Position numbers and translations under genes: made by a program | Shown here: positions 1 to 9,621 of the stretch, in pieces | Layout of the letters: each line of letters opens with the position of its first letter | Position numbering within the stretch: the stretch's first letter is position 1 | Assembly: GCA_019022495.1 (NCBI GenBank) | Contig: JAFEKR010000008.1 | Location: 992,001-1,056,000, forward strand | Source of the DNA: Epichloe hybrida | Taxonomy: Eukaryota > Ascomycota > Sordariomycetes > Hypocreales > Clavicipitaceae | Direction of reading: 5' to 3' | Length of the DNA: 64,000 nt | Notes under the pieces: model-generated | Databases searched by the model: none | Seen by the model: only the letters and a program-made list of their open reading frames with translations | Told to the model about the DNA's origin: nothing

Positions 1-145
1 CTATAGCATTATGTAGCCACAAGAAAAAGGGGACGCGAGTCACGTGTGTGCCTCGCGTACAGGTGCGGCTAATCATAGTGCGGCGCTGCCGCACGTGCTT
101 CACTTTCCTAGTGGTTAACCCGATGTTAACCCGGTTGTCGCAACA
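1..145. other. GC-richer end of an unidentified insertion
   Basis: No gene is visible. The stretch is GC-richer and not RIP-like, and it stops abruptly at a CAACA terminus where sequence matching the Gypsy integrase C-terminal region (compare 32704 onward) begins. A CA-3' end abutting the interior of another element is what the right-hand end of an LTR would look like. The left end and the matching target duplication (expected GCATA, 146-150) lie outside the window, so this is an inference. Confidence 0.35.
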
Positions 146-387
146 GCATAGTTTGTGTATAATATGAGCGTTTATTTAACTTATAGCTACACCCTAGCTA
201 AGGCGCTATAAGGCTATAACCCTAGGGGACTGTAGTAAGTAGTTATAGATATTCCTATAGTAAATAACTAGGTAGAAACTTATACTATTATACTAAGAGA
301 CAGACACATAGTAATTAAGTAGCTTCTAAGTAACTTATAGGTTTAGTATATAAAGCACTATAATAAGAAGCAGACCCTAATAAAGTT

Positions 388-468
388 TGTTAAAATATAT
401 TGTTAAAAATATATAAGGCTTTGTAATCCTAGGTTTAGTCGGATCGGTCCACTCTTTTGATTTTAACA
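388..468 (+). repeat. TRIM LTR 1 (81 bp)
   Basis: Begins TGTTAAAATA and ends TTTTAACA. It is followed directly by the primer-binding-like sequence. It contains a TTTT run that could end a pol III transcript. Confidence 0.85.
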
Positions 469-653
469 GGTTATGAGCCCAGTGGCGCAGTGGTTGTGGC
501 TTACTGTAGCGTACACGCCCATCACAGTGGAGCACTACTCTGCGAGGCAAGGGTATAGGTTCAAACCCTGCCGAAAAAACAACTAAAGAAATTCAATTGC
601 TAGTATAAGCCTAACCTCTAATAGGGCACCTAGATATACAATTCCAGGGGGAG

Positions 654-734
654 TGTTAAAATATATTGTTAAAAATATATAAGGCTTTGTAATCCTAGGT
701 TTAGTCAGATCGGTCCACTCTTTTGATTTCAACA
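654..734 (+). repeat. TRIM LTR 2 (81 bp, shared middle copy)
   Basis: The middle repeat of the tandem element is preceded by AGGGGGAG and followed by GGTTATGAGCCC. It therefore serves as the 3' LTR of the first unit and the 5' LTR of the second. Confidence 0.85.
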
Positions 735-752
735 GGTTATGAGCCCGGTGGC
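735..752 (+). promoter_or_regulatory. half-tRNA primer-binding-like site
   Basis: GGTTATGAGCCCGG directly abuts LTR 2. Its complement CCGGGCTCATAACC fits the anticodon stem-loop (CAT) of an initiator tRNA-Met, the primer type known for Copia elements. The equivalent site after LTR 1 starts at 469. Confidence 0.65.
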
Positions 753-841
753 GTAGTGGTTAGGGCTCACTGTAGCGTATTAGCCCGCCCACTATTATAG
801 TGGAGCACTGCTCTGCGAGGCAAGGTTATGGGTTCGAACCC
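749..841 (+). promoter_or_regulatory. pol III-type internal promoter (A and B boxes)
   Basis: TGGCGTAGTGG (749-759) fits the tRNA A-box consensus and GGTTCGAACCC (831-841) fits the B box. The first unit has the same pair at 483-493 and 558-568 (TGGCGCAGTGG, GGTTCAAACCC). The A-B spacing of roughly 65-75 bp is longer than in most tRNA genes but workable for pol III. GAGCCC (741-746) and GGGCTC (763-768) could pair around the A box. Whether it is transcribed is unknown. Confidence 0.6.
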
Positions 842-924
842 TGCCGAAAAAATAACAAGAAATTCAATTACTAGTATAAGCCTAACCTCTAGTAGGGCAC
901 CTGGATGTATAATTCTAGGGGGAG

Positions 925-1005
925 TGTTAAAATATATTGTTAAAAATATATAAGGCTTTATAATCCTAGGTTTAGTCGGATCGGTCCACTCTTTTGATTT
1001 CAACA
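925..1005 (+). repeat. TRIM LTR 3 (81 bp)
   Basis: The last repeat ends GATTTCAACA. It is followed by the AAGTT target duplication and the resumed Gypsy sequence. Confidence 0.85.
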
Positions 1006-3362
1006 AAGTTTAATGTAGGTGACTATGTTTTATTATTTATAAAGAATATTAACTTATAGTAACCTAGTAGGAAGCTAAGTGTGAAGTACCTAGGCCCTTA
1101 TAAAATTAAAAAGGTAATTAGTACCTACGAACTTATGTATTAATTAAGGCTACTATGTAAAACACATCTATATAATGTTTTTAACGTTACTAACCTTAAA
1201 CTATTTATAGGGGACCTATCTAGCGTAGAAGATATATTCTTACTACAAGAGAACGTTACAAATAATAAGTAGGAGTTCGAAGTTAAGAGAATTATATTAT
1301 ATTATTATAATAGGAGATATTAGAAATACCTAGTTAAGTAAAAGGGCTATAATGCTTTAGAAAATTCTTAGGTAAAGAAAAGAGATTTTATTATAATAGA
1401 TATTATTAAGGATTATAAGTAGTAACTAAGTAGCTAGTTTGCGAATATAGAGGTATATTTAATAGAGTTTAGATAGTAGTAGCGATATATAAAGAAAAAA
1501 AATCCAGATAATTTCTTAGATAACCTAACTTATAGCTACTTTACACTAATTACTTTATTAACACGTTAGGCGCCTAACCTATAGTAGTCTTACCTATGCT
1601 AATAGGGGCGGAGAATTTGTCCTTATTATTAGAAAAATCCCCCTCTCTATACATATATATATAAAGCTTACTAGGAAGGTCTAGTGGCCTAATATAAGTA
1701 GGAAGTGCGGATACGTTAGTAGTAAGCTACTAGTAAGTTAGTAAAGCTATAAGCTAGAGCGTAGGGAGTATATATAAATAGAAGGTTTTACATAATAAAA
1801 CATAAGCTATTAGAAATATTTATCTAGACTTCTAGATTAATAGTATTACTAAGTAGTAATATAGTAACTTATTTATTAGCATTAGCCTTGCGTGTAACTT
1901 TTACTATAAGCCACGCTTACCTTACCTAACTATGCTTATTAGTATTTTTAGTAGTTAAGAGTGTATTATAAAGTTTGCGTTTTACGCGTATTAGATACTA
2001 GTAGTATATTAGCAGTAACTAAGTTATAGAAATAAGGGATATGTATATTATTAAGAAAGTATGAATTATTATTAGGATTACTATAAGCATTAATATGCTT
2101 AAAGAGCGTATAGTATAACTAGGTAAACTAAGTAAGATACTAGTAGTATATTAGTATGCGTATTAGTAATAAGAAAAGGGAGGACATACCCTAGAATAGT
2201 CTTTATTATTTTATAAATAATATACGTATTTTATTAAGTTACTTATATAAGTTAGTAATAACTTATAGTAAGATAGTAGTAAAGTTATACTTAGGGAATT
2301 AGTATACTCTATTAGGATAGATTTGCCCTCTATAAGATATTATAGCTTCGCGCTATTACTATCTTTAGGAGTAATTACTTATATTACTACTTACTATACA
2401 TAGCGTATATAAGGAATTTTTATTTTACTAGCACTACTAGCTATACGTTAGTAAGGTAAGCGCTAGGGGGATATAGATATTATACTTATATAGAAATTTT
2501 AGAAGCTAAATATTTTTTACTAGGAGACTTTATAAGGAATAGTATAAAAGTCTTTATACTAGGGGGAGGTAGTAGTAGTAAAGTAGTTACTTATATTAAA
2601 GATATTATTAACTACTAGTAAGTTAGTAGTAATATACTATAAGAAAACTTATAGGTAAAAGGTAAGAAACTAATATTTTAGTGTTTAAGAGAATTTAGAT
2701 ATTTTAGATAAGAATAGACGCGGATAATAAAGTAATGCTATAGGATATTAGTAATTACTATAAGAGAAGCTATAAAGCTACTAGTTTATAGGTAAGGGTA
2801 ACTTATAATACTAAGGGAGAATATAAAAGAAAGAAAAAGTATATAAAAGTAAGGGAAAGTAGGCCTCTTTTATATTAGCCCTAGACCCCTAAGTAATTTA
2901 CGCGCTATGTGTAGCTAATCTAGGAATTATAATATTTATAGTTACAGCTACTACTAGTAAATACGCACGCTAGCTACAAACTCCTAGTAAGATTAACATA
3001 ACATCCCTAATATTAGATAAGAAGTTATTTATTTTAAATAGTATACATTACCCTATCTATTTAACCTAATTATAAAACTTAACACTAGTAGTTTACTTAC
3101 TTAGCGCTAATAACTTATTAGATAGAGGTATATATATTAGAGGCAATAAAGTAGTAAGTATATAGTTACCTATAATCTAGCAATTATAATAAGGGCTACC
3201 CGGACCCCTATAATATCTATCTTACTATTCAAAGTAAATGTAATACTATATACTAATATTATAGCTAGTAATATAGACATTGCCATAGGTTATGCGTAGT
3301 AAACACGCACTAGCTAAGTAGCTCTTTATAATTAAGGATAATTATATGTTAGGGGGGTAGCA

Positions 3363-3628
3363 TATTAGGGGTATAGAGGCTAGGGAGTTATAGATAGGAT
3401 AGTTATATAATAAAGCCCTTGGATAAGCCCTAGATTACATAGATAACTAAGTAGCTACTAGGTAGCTATGTGTATATAGTAGGGTATTTAGATAAGGACT
3501 GCCTATAAGAGTTATAGGAGGTTAGAGTTTAAGACCTTTATGCACCCACCCCTAAGTAGTAGCTCTCTAGCTACGATCAAGAGTCTTAGCCTTTACTCCG
3601 TTTATATCTCTCCCACCACAGTCGTGAC
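3363..3628 (+). repeat. 3' LTR of Gypsy copy F (last base displaced to 5567)
   Basis: It aligns along its length with the 267-bp LTRs at 27745 and 35290. The start (TATTAGGGGTATAG) is strongly RIPed, whereas the end (CACAGTCGTGAC) is clean. The hAT-type element at 3629-5558 separates the final A of the LTR (5567) from the rest. Confidence 0.85.
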
Positions 3629-3638
3629 CAGAGCATTG

Positions 3639-3735
3639 CAATACAATACAATATAATACATTACACAATACAATACATCCAAAATTTTACAATACAATAC
3701 AATACATGTATTATTTGTATTATTTGTATTGTTTT
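3639..3735. repeat. left pentamer array (CAATA)n of hAT element 1
   Basis: Imperfect tandem CAATA units follow the left terminal repeat and give way to TGTATT/TTGTATT variants of the opposite strand. Confidence 0.8.
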
Positions 3736-5411
3736 GTATTTTTTTTTTCTTTTTTTTTAGTTTTAAGTAAATTCCTTAATTATAAGGTATATATAGTTAA
3801 TATAATAGCTTATAATAGCTTATATATATATATTACTTCTATTACTTATATAACTTAAAATATTATTAGTGTTAAAGTTTAATTAAAAATAAATAAGTAA
3901 TAAATTAATATAATATAAATATAAATATAAGTATTTATAAGTAAATTACTATAGAAAAAGCTAGACTTATTAATTATTTAGTATTTAAAGGTTTTTTAAA
4001 ATATTAATAAAATAAAATTCCTTTCTTTTTTATGTTTTTAATATTATACTATTTATAATTTTATACTAATAGAAAGTAAGTCCTAATATAACTATAAGAC
4101 TTACTTTAGTATATTTCTCTCTTTTTAACTAAAATTACATAACTAAGTAAAGAGATTATTATGTTTATAGTATAACTAATAGGACCCACTTTTAGACCCA
4201 CTTTTGTATATATATTTCTTTTTAGCTAGAATTATATAACTAAGTAAAGAGATAATACTAGGTTTATAGTATAACTAATAGGACCCACTGTTAGACCCAC
4301 TTTTATATATCCTCCTCTTCTTAGCTAAAGTTATATAACTATAAAAAGGGATTATACTTGGTTTTTAGTGTTTAACAAGACCCACTTTTAGACCCACTTT
4401 AAGAAACACTATATAACTAAGTAAGTAAGCTAAAAGTAGTATAAATAATTAAACTTACTTTTAAAGCTTATTTATTTATTTACTTAATATTAAAAAAATA
4501 GTATATATATTATGATTATTCTTTATATAATATTTTAACTTTTCTTTATAAGCTTTTCCTAGGTTTTTTCCTTTTCTTTTAGTTTAAAAAAGGTTCAAAG
4601 CTAATATAATTTATTATAATTATAATAAAATAGCTTAATAGTAAAAGAAGCATTTATTAAATAAATTTTAATTTTCTCTTTATAATAAATTCCTTATATA
4701 TATAAGTATATTTTTATTAGAGTTTTAATCTTATTTATTTAGAATTATAAATTATTTCTTTAGGGTAAATATTATATTTAAAGCAAAAATACTATATTAA
4801 AATGCATAGTAAATCCTAAACAAAAGCTAGAAAGATAGGATAACCTTTAAAATATAAAGAATAAATTTTACTATAAGTTAAGTTTAGATAATACTATTTA
4901 TAGCTACCCTATATATATATATATAGCTTAATAGTCTAAATTAGCTAAAACTTTATAATTCTATAACTAAATACCTAAATAGTATAAAAATTTAAGGATA
5001 TCTTATTTAGATTATATTAAAAATCTACTATATAATAAGTATATATACTACCTTACCTTTTTAATAATACATTGTATTGTATTGTAATGTATTATAATGT
5101 ATTGTATTGTATTGTATTATAATGTATTTTTATATAATAAATAATTATAATAAATCATAGAAAATAGATATAAGAATAAAAAGACCCTTAATATATTAAG
5201 AAAAAAATCATTTTTTAAAATAGATATAAAAGAATATTACTAAGATATTATATATTTAAAATAAGCTTACTTTTCTAAATAAGCTAAAACTTAATAGATT
5301 TTTAAATAAATAACTAAATTATATATAAAAATAAGAATACTATAATTAGATTATTTAAAAAATCTACTATATAATGAATTTATATAATACCCCACTTATA
5401 TTTTTCCCTAA

Positions 5412-5549
5412 CAATACATTGTATTGTATATATTGTATTGTATTGTATTGTATTTTTAATACAATACAATACACAATACAATACATAGGGCAATACAATA
5501 CAATACAATACATCGAAGGGCCAAAAAATACAATACAATACAATACAAC
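5412..5549. repeat. right pentamer arrays (TATTG/CAATA) of hAT element 1
   Basis: An inverted pair of pentamer arrays (ATTGT units, then CAATA units) is capable of forming a long hairpin. It is interrupted by the core ATCGAAGGGCCAAAA near 5512-5527, which recurs in the sister elements. Confidence 0.8.
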
Positions 5550-5567
5550 AATGCTCTGGTCGTGACA

Positions 5568-6190
5568 GGTCTTGACTAATTTCTTCATTAAGGAGCCCAC
5601 TCATACCAATCGCGGGTACCTTTGGCTTGCAAATGATCGTTTAAACGGTTCTCCGTAAGGATTAGCATCTTCTTTGTGTTTAGCTTGTACTGCTCGCGAA
5701 GAAGAAGAGTATCCTTCGGATATAATATTAAATAGACTCCTTCTCCTTAACCTTGGTGTTAAAGTCAAGGGAATCTTAAATGTTCTTTAAAAGGGTCTTA
5801 TAAATATATTCCCTAATCTTTAGTATTTATTTAGCTAGATTATAATACTTTATAAGCTTAAATTAAAGCTCCTTATATTTAAAATTAAAGTAATCCTTTA
5901 TATCTTTATATACTAGCTTCTAATCCTTAAGAGTATTAGGGTTATCCTCTGTAATCTCTAGTCTCTAACCCCTCTGCGAGTACGTAGGTATTATAGGTTC
6001 TTTAAGTAATTTAACCTTATTTAGGTTAATATACTCCTAGACCTTATAGGATTCTATGTAATTCTTAATCTATATAAACCACTTAATCTAGTCCTTCTCT
6101 AATAATAACACTATATTTAGAGTTTCTTTAGATATATTAAAGGGGAACACACTATATAAGGGAAGCGTATAATGTGTTAATTAACTATTA
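5568..6190 (-). pseudogene. Copia-type Gag remnant (RIPed, truncated)
   Basis: Read from 6190 downward, the minus strand gives an almost continuous frame of about 200 codons broken only by TAA/TAG stops and one shift near 5710. Recognisable pieces include ESYKVxEYIN, an EYIYKTL helix and, at the end, QYKLNTKKM and RDWYEWAP. This helix-rich pattern is what Gag regions of fungal Copia elements look like. The frame stops at 5568 where the Gypsy F LTR begins, so the remainder should lie to the left of the window. The last 130 bases (5568-5700) are the least mutated. The assignment rests on pattern only. Confidence 0.5.
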
Positions 6191-6842
6191 ATTAATATAA
6201 TAAGGGCGTTTATCTTGTAATATTAGCAAGCGTTAATTTAATTAATCTAACAGAGCTTAATAACCTTAAAGATAATAATAAATTTAGTAATAGAAGCTAC
6301 CTAGGCTTATAACTATTAGGTAAGGGTATAGATAGATAATAAAAAGTGTTTAATTTAATTAATTAGAGGTGCAGACGGTAGCTGACTTTTGTACCTAAAG
6401 GGTACATAGTGCGCTATGGTAATGACTAGTCTACGGAGGTACTTCTGATATATTCGTCTCCACCGATATCTCATCCTAGTCAATGCGCGCCCCTCGCCCA
6501 CACATCCAATGCTTCAGGGAGCTCTTCCTGACAGTAAGTAGTTAAGTCACCAGAGAAACCACATATCAAGTTGTCGGGCTAAAAATAGGATAACAGCGTG
6601 TGGGTTCCTCGCCCCACGGCCGAAACACACTAGTAAGGGAATGGAATAGGGCTATCGAGATGCAGAACAGTTGATTCGCTTTGCTGGGCGCGAAAGTCGC
6701 CAATTATAACATGTAAATTCAGACCCGTGCCGTTTCCTTCTGCTTTCGACAATCTCGGGAGACCATGGAGCAAATAGCAAAAAGGAATTACGCGCTGGGC
6801 CAGTTACTGTATAGGTAGCAAGCCATGATGGCGGTTTTCGCG
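6191..6842. other. no gene seen; transition from RIPed DNA to unique DNA
   Basis: Up to about 6370 the sequence is TA-rich and RIP-like. It includes two TTAATTTAATTAAT-type motifs (near 6230 and 6350) that resemble the one at 25303. From about 6370 the composition becomes balanced and CpA is retained. Open frames on the minus strand here resemble no protein I know. Confidence 0.5.
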
Positions 6843-6845
6843 ATG

Positions 6846-6853
6846 TATATAAA
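6846..6853 (+). promoter_or_regulatory. TATA box of the small Cys-rich gene
   Basis: TATATAAA sits about 110 bp upstream of the first ATG. A pyrimidine-rich tract follows at 6879-6911 (CCCTTTTG, then CTTTTCTTCG). A TATA box with a CT-rich stretch before the start is common in filamentous fungal core promoters. Confidence 0.6.
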
Positions 6854-6955
6854 GCCACCGCCGCGAGATACTCCAAGTCCCTTTTGTTGCTTGCCCTTTT
6901 CTTCGTTTCACCTCATCACGCGAAGATACATATTTTTCAATTATCAATCCCAGTC

Positions 6956-7213
6956 ATGACTAGTATTCTACCAAACCGAATTGCAGTCGACGTTATCCGA
7001 AACCAATTGGTTTATCATCCTTCGAACCCAAACAACTGTCCATGCGGATGGTATGTCTATATGTCTTCTGTGTGTGGCCACCAATACACTGAGCATCCGC
7101 ACAGATGTGGCGCTAAGAGGACGCCGTCAGCCAAGAGTGGGTTCTGCAAAACACCAGCACCAAAGAATCTGGTTCGTGATACGACAGTTAATGCAGATTG
7201 TCCGTATTGTTGA
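6956..7213 (+). CDS. small Cys-rich hypothetical protein (85 aa), probable metal-binding fold
   Basis: This is the only convincing intact gene in the window. The start is the first ATG downstream of the TATA box, with a purine at -3. The open frame extends further upstream but without an ATG. The 85-residue product has seven cysteines: C28-x-C30, C40-G-H42, C51-G52, C64 and C82-x2-C85 at the very end. No signal peptide or membrane segment is visible. CGH and terminal CPYC motifs recall the many small zinc-ribbon-like proteins of unknown function in Pezizomycotina, and zinc binding is an inference from that spacing. Codons and base composition are normal, unlike the RIPed surroundings. A GTGAGT immediately after the stop could be a splice donor of a 3'-UTR intron. 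Function unknown. Confidence 0.6.
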   Translation: MTSILPNRIAVDVIRNQLVYHPSNPNNCPCGWYVYMSSVCGHQYTEHPHRCGAKRTPSAKSGFCKTPAPKNLVRDTTVNADCPYC

Positions 7214-8109
7214 CGTGAGTATACTGGCATTGCCATGTCAGACACTCGAAAGCTCAGAGTTGACGGGGTATATCTAGAAGTTACAGTCGCAATTACTTTT
7301 CTTGGTCAAGAAATACCGCTCGTAAGATACAGAGAGGTGAGGGTGATAGAGGATGTGGAGTGATTTGGTGGCAAAGAGCGATGGAAAGAGAAGATGATGT
7401 AGAATTGCTATCTAGGCATTCCAGAATCTAGCAAGGAAAAGGAAGCTTATTATAAGCTCTAGATCTATTGATCCGATAAATCTAGATCTTTAAACGAAGC
7501 CTATGATAAAACACGATAATAAACACGATGCGGGAAGCTGCATCAGTAAGCAAAGAGAGGATGGCGAGGTTAATGCCTGAGGCTGCGATGTGAGGCTGTG
7601 AACATCCTTAACAGAGGAGACACAGCATGGCCTGTTGTTGGGCCATCTATGATTTGGGGGACATAAGCGCTTGATTTTGTTGCCGAGGAGTCCGTTTATT
7701 TTGAACCAACAGATTTCCAGGCGATTCATCAGCTTGCAACCGTGTTTAGAATTATCAGGCTGGCGCATTCAATCATAGACCAATGTGTTCTACTGGAGGC
7801 CGATCCCAACTAAGTACGTGCGTGACTGGTTCGTCGATCCAGGCTTTTTCGCCTTGGATCCGTGATTATGCATGCATGCCTTCTTTTGGGGTCCACAACT
7901 GCCCTGCCTTTCTCATAGATTCCCTAGCTGCTTCAAGTATGTACATATTTAGTATGTAGTCTTTTCGCTGTAAATACATATGTACGGAGGTCGAAGTCAA
8001 AAGTCGTGTCCCCTGCACACTGCTGCCTAGAGTGGCCTGAGGCAGAAGTGTTATAGCCTAAGGCACACAAATAGCCTAGAACAACATAAACAAAATTAAA
8101 CTAGGTACC
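7214..8109. other. non-RIPed stretch without a convincing gene
   Basis: The composition is balanced. A 92-codon open frame on the minus strand (7490-7768) has no recognisable motif and no promoter, and I do not call it a gene. From about 8040 the sequence becomes TA-rich and passes into the mariner remnant, so this is the downstream flank of the Cys-rich gene and the outer end of the transposon. Confidence 0.5.
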
Positions 8110-9354
8110 TTAGCTATATAAAATACATATAAAAGTGACTTATCCTAGTTATTATTAGATTCTTCCTCTATATTATTAGAATCTAAGGCATTAAGGTTAT
8201 TAGGACTATTAGGACTATTAACCTCGCGATAGTCTAAAATCCACCTTCTTTTATTATTAATAGTAGTAGTAGCTTTATCTTCTAATTCTAATAATTATAA
8301 AATAACTCTTTAAACCCTCTAACTATTAGCTTTTCATTCGTAACCTTTATAATAGTTATTATCCCCTTCTAAGCGAATTATTTCCTTAATATAATAAGGA
8401 ATTCTTTTAATCTAAGCTTATATCTATTTTTAAGGTATTTCTTCCTATACTTTCTCCTAAGCTACTATAGCTTCTTTCTAATTCTTTAGGGCACCTTTAC
8501 GTATTATCTTTACCTTTAAATACTACTAAGTAGGCTTAATTATATTTAAATTAGGGGAATTCCCTAGCTATAGTAGCTTCTTAACCCCCTAAGCATTATA
8601 GACTAACTATTAATAACTATAAGCATATAGAGGGGCCTTATCTTCTTATATTATTATATTTAGCCTCTTTTTCTAATATTTCTTTATAAAAGAAAGTAAC
8701 TTCTTATTTAGAATTTCCTTCTAATATTAGTACTAATTAATCCCCTTATCCCTCTTCTTCTTTTTTATCTCTTACTTAAGCTTCCTATTCTTTTTATTCT
8801 AATTTTACTATAGCTTCTAACTAGGCTTATTATAAAGCCCTAGCTAGTTAATTCCTATTATTAGAAACCACTATTTATAATAAGTAGGTTCTAGCTCCTT
8901 ATTTAATTCTTTAATAACCTAATTAGCTTCCTTCTTCTCTATAATAGTCTCTAGCTTCTAATAGTAGTAAGTACCCTTCTAATCCTAACTAAATATAGCC
9001 TAGAATAAAAACTTTATTAATCCCTTCTATTACTTATAAATATAGCTCTTTACTAAGCTCTCTATTAGTTATTACTATATATAATACCCTCCCCTTTAAT
9101 ATAATAAGATAACTACTATTTTATTAGTCTAAATAATATCCTTCTAGTAGTTAAGGGTCTAGTAATAATAAGCTAGGTAAAATTCTAGCCTATCTTTCTT
9201 TATCTAAGCTATTAGACTTACTTTTCTTATTAGCTTAGTTTTTAAATACCCTAAATATTTTAAAGTCTATAAGATAGTTAATATTAAAGCCTAAATTCCT
9301 TCTTAACTAAGCTTAGTAGCTAGGTTAGTATTACTCTTTTCCTTTCTATAATAA
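8110..9354 (-). pseudogene. mariner/Tc1-type DDE transposase remnant (RIPed, N-terminus missing)
   Basis: The minus strand reads through the catalytic domain of a fungal mariner-like transposase with only TAA/TAG breaks. From the right, TNKIVVILL corresponds to the (T)DE(T/S)SVVLG strand of the family. GNSPNLNIIKPT near 8550 corresponds to the GNSPDLNxIEP motif of the third catalytic acid, here changed Glu to Lys as a G-to-A change would give. IPYYIKEIIRLEGDN near 8385 is the typical C-terminal end. The N-terminal DNA-binding part is absent because Gypsy copy B begins at 9355. The protein would have cut and pasted its own element, but this copy is dead. Confidence 0.75.
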
Positions 9355-9621
9355 TGTTAGGAGCACGGAGGCCAGGGAGTCACGGATAGGACAGTTACAT
9401 AATAGAGCCCTTAGATAAGCCTTAGCTTATATAAATAACTAAGTAGTAACTAGATAGCTATATATATATAGTAAGGTATTTAGATAAGGATTACCTATAA
9501 GAGATATAAGAGATTAGAGTTTAAGACCTTTATATACTTACCCCTAAGTAATAGCTTTCTAGCTATAAATAAAAGTCTTAGCTTTTACTTTATTTATATC
9601 TCTCTTAATATAGTTATAATA
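9355..9621 (+). repeat. 5' LTR of Gypsy B (267 bp)
   Basis: TGTTAGGAGCACGG to TAGTTATAATA, the same length as the other copies. The first 60 bases are clean and the rest strongly TA-rich. The base 3' of the LTR starts the common internal sequence AGTTAAACTCTTAAACC, the presumed primer site (tRNA not identified). Confidence 0.85.

Larger units (their letters stand above)
388..1005 (+). mobile_element. tandem TRIM-like LTR element with tRNA-like internal region
   Basis: Three near-identical 81-bp repeats (388-468, 654-734, 925-1005), each starting TGTTAAAATA and ending ATTTCAACA, enclose two internal segments of 185 and 190 bp. The whole is flanked by a 5-bp target duplication AAGTT (383-387 and 1006-1010), so it is a single insertion with the order LTR-internal-LTR-internal-LTR. 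Each internal segment starts directly after the LTR with GGTTATGAGCCC. That is the type of primer site Copia elements use to pair with the anticodon arm of initiator tRNA-Met. Each ends with a purine tract AGGGGGAG abutting the next LTR. There is no coding capacity, so it must use another element's proteins. A related copy lies at 24552-26061. Confidence 0.85.
146..1500 (+). pseudogene. Gypsy integrase C-terminus and chromodomain (copy F, RIPed, interrupted)
   Basis: The reading frame follows the integrase C-terminal segment of copy A, including a YLTYS-type motif followed by CTLAKAL. After the TRIM insertion it continues into a chromodomain-like stretch (KYLVKQKGYNALENS) near 1320-1370. In chromoviral Gypsy elements this domain guides integration to chromatin marks. 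All breaks are TAA/TAG codons as expected from RIP, plus the 618-bp insertion at 388-1005. It is non-functional. Confidence 0.7.
3629..5558 (+). mobile_element. hAT-type non-autonomous element 1 (1.9 kb, CAATA arrays)
   Basis: The termini are CAGAGCATTG and CAATGCTCTG, flanked by an 8-bp target duplication GTCGTGAC (3621-3628, 5559-5566). CAG-type ends with 8-bp duplications are the hallmark of hAT transposons. Both ends run into arrays of the pentamer CAATA/TACAA. The AT-rich interior shows no transposase. It holds tandem doublets of GACCCACTTTTA (near 4193, 4281 and 4379) and two copies of a roughly 300-bp unit near 5000-5110 and 5340-5420. The interior is homologous to the element at 40076-42203. 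The short open frames over the arrays are low-complexity artefacts. Confidence 0.85.
146..5567 (+). mobile_element. Ty3/Gypsy element, copy F, 3' part
   Basis: This is the distal part of a Gypsy element of the 267-bp LTR family, nearly colinear with 32704-35556 of copy A: integrase C-terminal region, chromodomain, about 1.9 kb of further sequence, then the 3' LTR. It is interrupted by a TRIM-like insertion (388-1005) and by a hAT-type element (3629-5558) placed one base before the LTR end. RIP has filled the frames with TAA/TAG stops. The 5' part lies outside the window. The element appears to have landed in a Copia gag remnant, which resumes at 5568. Confidence 0.85.

Noticed and set aside
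749..845. A genuine tRNA gene
   Set aside because: A and B boxes are present, but no acceptor stem or normal anticodon arm can be folded and the unit is part of a repeated TRIM element.
767..1006. 79-codon frame on the minus strand
   Set aside because: It lies across the tRNA-like interior and LTR of the TRIM element.
5367..5604. Three short open frames rich in Tyr-Cys-Ile-Val
   Set aside because: They are translations of the CAATA/TATTG pentamer arrays of hAT-type element 1.
6652..6876. 74-codon frame on the minus strand upstream of the Cys-rich gene
   Set aside because: It overlaps the TATA box and promoter of the plus-strand gene and has no recognisable motif.
6981..7277. 98-codon frame overlapping the Cys-rich gene
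   Set aside because: Alternative phase of the same DNA. The Cys-patterned frame has the first ATG and a meaningful motif spacing.
7490..7768. 92-codon minus-strand frame in the non-RIPed island
   Set aside because: No domain, promoter or codon evidence. It could be real, but the sequence alone does not support it.
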